A DNA stretch of 64,000 nt. Origin: Nanobdellati archaeon. Its GTDB lineage: Archaea; EX4484-52; GLR71. Numbering within the stretch: position 1 is the first letter of the stretch; each line of letters opens with the position of its first letter. Of the stretch, positions 62,534-64,000 are shown piece after piece. The notes beneath the pieces were generated by a model. It made no database searches, was not told where the DNA came from, and saw only the letters and a list, made by a program, of their open reading frames with translations. The translations under genes were made by a program, and so were the position numbers. Where the stretch lies: the NCBI GenBank assembly GCA_019429005.1, contig JAHYJR010000003.1, positions 62,001-126,000 of the forward strand. The letters run 5' to 3'.

Positions 62534-63673
62534 TTAACTTAACCACACAATCTTCCCATTATCCATAGTATCTGCAGATTCAATTATCTTTTCAATGTCA
62601 TCAGTTTTCACATCAACACCGCCAATACCACAAACAACACCAATTATTTTCGGTTTTTTATCCAATGAATAAAGAGCACTTCTAATCTCTTCAAAAAGAG
62701 ATCCACCAGAAGTTCCAAGAGATATATCTTTTTCAAAAATTATTACAGTTTCTTTATCTTTAAGTGCATCTATAATGTCACATTTAGGAAACGGTCTAAA
62801 TGACACAATCCTAAGAAGCCCGCAATCATCCCGTTTGTTAACAACATAACGCAAATTTCCTGCAAGAGAACCCATTGTAATTATAGATATTTTCCTATCA
62901 TTTTTATAAGTATCAATAAGACCATTACCAGATGACCTCTTGAACTTTTTTGAAAACTCCTCATTCACTTCACGTATAACAATATTAGATTTATCAATCG
63001 TTTTACTAAGCTCATGACGAAGTGTATTATATGGCTTAGGATATGCAAATGTCCCTTGAGACATTGGCCTTTTAGAATCTAAATAAGCATGCGTAGGTTT
63101 ATATTTTGGAATAAAATTACCGATACTTTTAGGGATATCAACAGGTTCCATTGTATGTGATAAGAAAAATCCATCCATACATACCATAATCGGTAACAAA
63201 ACACGTTTGTCTTCAGCAATCCTAAACGCTTTAATTGTAAGATCAACAGCTTCCTGATTAGTCTCAGCATAAAGCTGTATCCAACCAGTATCTCTTTCAG
63301 ATACAGAATCTTGATAATCATTCCAAATATTAATAGGTGCAGATAACGCACGGTTTACAACATTCATAACAATAGGAAGTCTCATACCAGCTGCAGCAAA
63401 TAAAACCTCATGCATAAGAGCTAAACCTTGAGATGATGTTGCAGTATAAGATCTTGATCCTGCCGCACTTGAACCAATAACAGCAGAAAGTGCAGAAAAC
63501 TCCGATTCAACCTCAATATGCTGACACTTCAATTTGCCATCTGCGATAAGTGTTGCAATCTCTTGAGCAATATGTGTCTGCGGTGTTATAGGATAAAATG
63601 CAATTACATCAGGATTGCACAACCTAACAGATTCGGCAACAGCCATACTTCCTTCAAGAACATTAAGTGTCAT
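62534..63673 (-). CDS. porA: Pyruvate:ferredoxin oxidoreductase, alpha subunit
   Basis: 379 residues: GSMAVAESVRLCNPDVIAFYPITPQTHIAQE (quoted in two blocks: GSMAVAESVRL and FYPITPQTHIAQ) is the domain I signature, with the Thr that contacts pyruvate; EVESEFSALSAVIGSSAAG carries the Glu that activates thiamine diphosphate; then SSQGLALMHEVLFAAAGMR and the C-terminal domain II with GGSLFEEIRSAL. Its ATG overlaps the porD stop by 4 bases (ATGA), a sign of translational coupling. Confidence 0.95.
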   Translation of the reverse strand: MTLNVLEGSMAVAESVRLCNPDVIAFYPITPQTHIAQEIATLIADGKLKCQHIEVESEFSALSAVIGSSAAGSRSYTATSSQGLALMHEVLFAAAGMRLPIVMNVVNRALSAPINIWNDYQDSVSERDTGWIQLYAETNQEAVDLTIKAFRIAEDKRVLLPIMVCMDGFFLSHTMEPVDIPKSIGNFIPKYKPTHAYLDSKRPMSQGTFAYPKPYNTLRHELSKTIDKSNIVIREVNEEFSKKFKRSSGNGLIDTYKNDRKISIITMGSLAGNLRYVVNKRDDCGLLRIVSFRPFPKCDIIDALKDKETVIIFEKDISLGTSGGSLFEEIRSALYSLDKKPKIIGVVCGIGGVDVKTDDIEKIIESADTMDNGKIVWLS

Positions 63674-63942
63674 TTGTCTTCCCTCTTACTTGTTATAGAC
63701 TTAAAAGGACACACATTTTCACAAATAAGGCATCCTTTACAATAATCATAATCAATAATACATTTTTTATTTTCAATAACAATACAACCATCTGGACAAA
63801 ACTGCTTACAAATACCACAACCAGTACATATATCCATGTTGACAGTGGGTATCTCAGTTCGCCATGAACCTGTTTTTTTCATTTTAGTGTTTCCAACATC
63901 TGTTACAATACCAGCAATATTAACTTTTTCATCTTCTGCCAT
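63670..63942 (-). CDS. porD: Pyruvate:ferredoxin oxidoreductase, delta subunit (2[4Fe-4S] ferredoxin)
   Basis: 90 residues. Two CxxCxxCxxxC motifs, CTGCGICKQFCPDGC and CKGCLICENVCPF, hold two [4Fe-4S] clusters that pass electrons to ferredoxin. The N-terminal extension contains TGSWRTEIP, typical of PorD. ATG at 63942 (MAEDEKVN) is preceded by AGGTGATGTC, a strong ribosome-binding site overlapping the end of porC; a start at 63969 would lie within porC. Confidence 0.95.
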   Translation of the reverse strand: MAEDEKVNIAGIVTDVGNTKMKKTGSWRTEIPTVNMDICTGCGICKQFCPDGCIVIENKKCIIDYDYCKGCLICENVCPFKSITSKREDK

Positions 63943-63946
63943 GACA

Positions 63947-64000
63947 TCACCTACACTCCTTATATGCACGCTTCACAGCTTCAACATTTTTATCAGCAAT
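63947..64000 (-). CDS. porC: Pyruvate:ferredoxin oxidoreductase, gamma subunit, C-terminal end only
   Basis: The last 17 codons, IADKNVEAVKRAYKECR and TGA, run off the right window edge. The pattern N.EA.KRAY.E just before porD is the usual C-terminus of PorC/gamma. Gene order gamma-delta-alpha-beta is the classical archaeal arrangement. Confidence 0.75.
   Translation of the reverse strand: MADKNVEAVKRAYKECR

Overview
The window is a low-GC stretch of an archaeal chromosome. Archaeal hallmarks are a proteasome-activating nucleotidase (PAN), Kae1 of KEOPS, an MBF1-type regulator, an Orc1/Cdc6 protein, aTrm56, Taw1, Trm-G10, a PIN-ATPase-KH protein, an S-layer protein, a pilin-type N-terminal anchor, and TATA-box promoters that often sit about 26 bases before the start codon (leaderless mRNAs). 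A form II/III-like RuBisCO, a bacterial-type ThrRS, many short or degraded genes and large Cys-rich surface proteins fit a DPANN-type lineage (Woese-/Pacearchaeota-like); that placement is inference. The + strand is visibly A/C-rich throughout, so minus-strand proteins are Val/Gly/Asp-rich and plus-strand proteins Lys/Asn/Thr/Ile-rich.

Layout. 1-2.4 kb: S-layer gene, cut by the window edge, with a duplicated hairpin leader. 2.4-10.5 kb: unknown protein, PAN, a degenerate ThiI-like protein, Kae1, an unknown protein and a LeuA/citramalate synthase family enzyme. 10.6-17.4 kb: surface genes (pilin-anchored 787-residue protein, 1247-residue subtilase) around an HD hydrolase. 17.5-24.1 kb: tRNA-Arg(CCT), Ogg2-like glycosylase, methyltransferase, MBF1, a compact operon of four tiny ORFs, ZIP transporter, phosphodiesterase, J-domain protein. 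24.3-25.7 kb: a mosaic of three gene fragments (DUF155, antisense uL14, thrC). 26.4-30.1 kb: RuBisCO, then an ArsR-thioredoxin-permease operon with a perfect operator. 30.2-35.4 kb: nucleotide-related hydrolases (broken MazG, HD, 5'-nucleotidase, split UMPH-1-like) and Orc1/Cdc6. 35.5-38.1 kb: SemiSWEET, a membrane-anchored winged-helix regulator facing four 21-bp-spaced repeats and a small secreted protein, then two pseudogenes. 38.1-44.2 kb: NHL/Cys-rich surface protein, K+ channel, coiled-coil protein, divergent HisRS-like protein, PIN-ATPase. 44.3-49.2 kb: a pair of small paralogues, Zn-ribbon/Hsp20-like protein, unknowns, broken ureohydrolase, HAD protein. 49.3-55.8 kb: a tRNA-maturation neighbourhood (aTrm56, Taw1, radical-SAM/HhH, RNase Z, Trm-G10). 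55.8-57.7 kb: AT-rich desert and a compositionally odd HisD. 57.8-64 kb: endonuclease IV-like protein, broken MBL gene, ThrRS and the porCDAB operon.

Two themes recur. First, gene decay: at least nine loci carry stops, frameshifts or truncations, several at A-homopolymers. Second, minisatellites: most long intergenic gaps hold tandem repeats of 8-43 bp, some with TATA-like units beside promoters. No transposase, integrase, CRISPR array or rRNA was seen.
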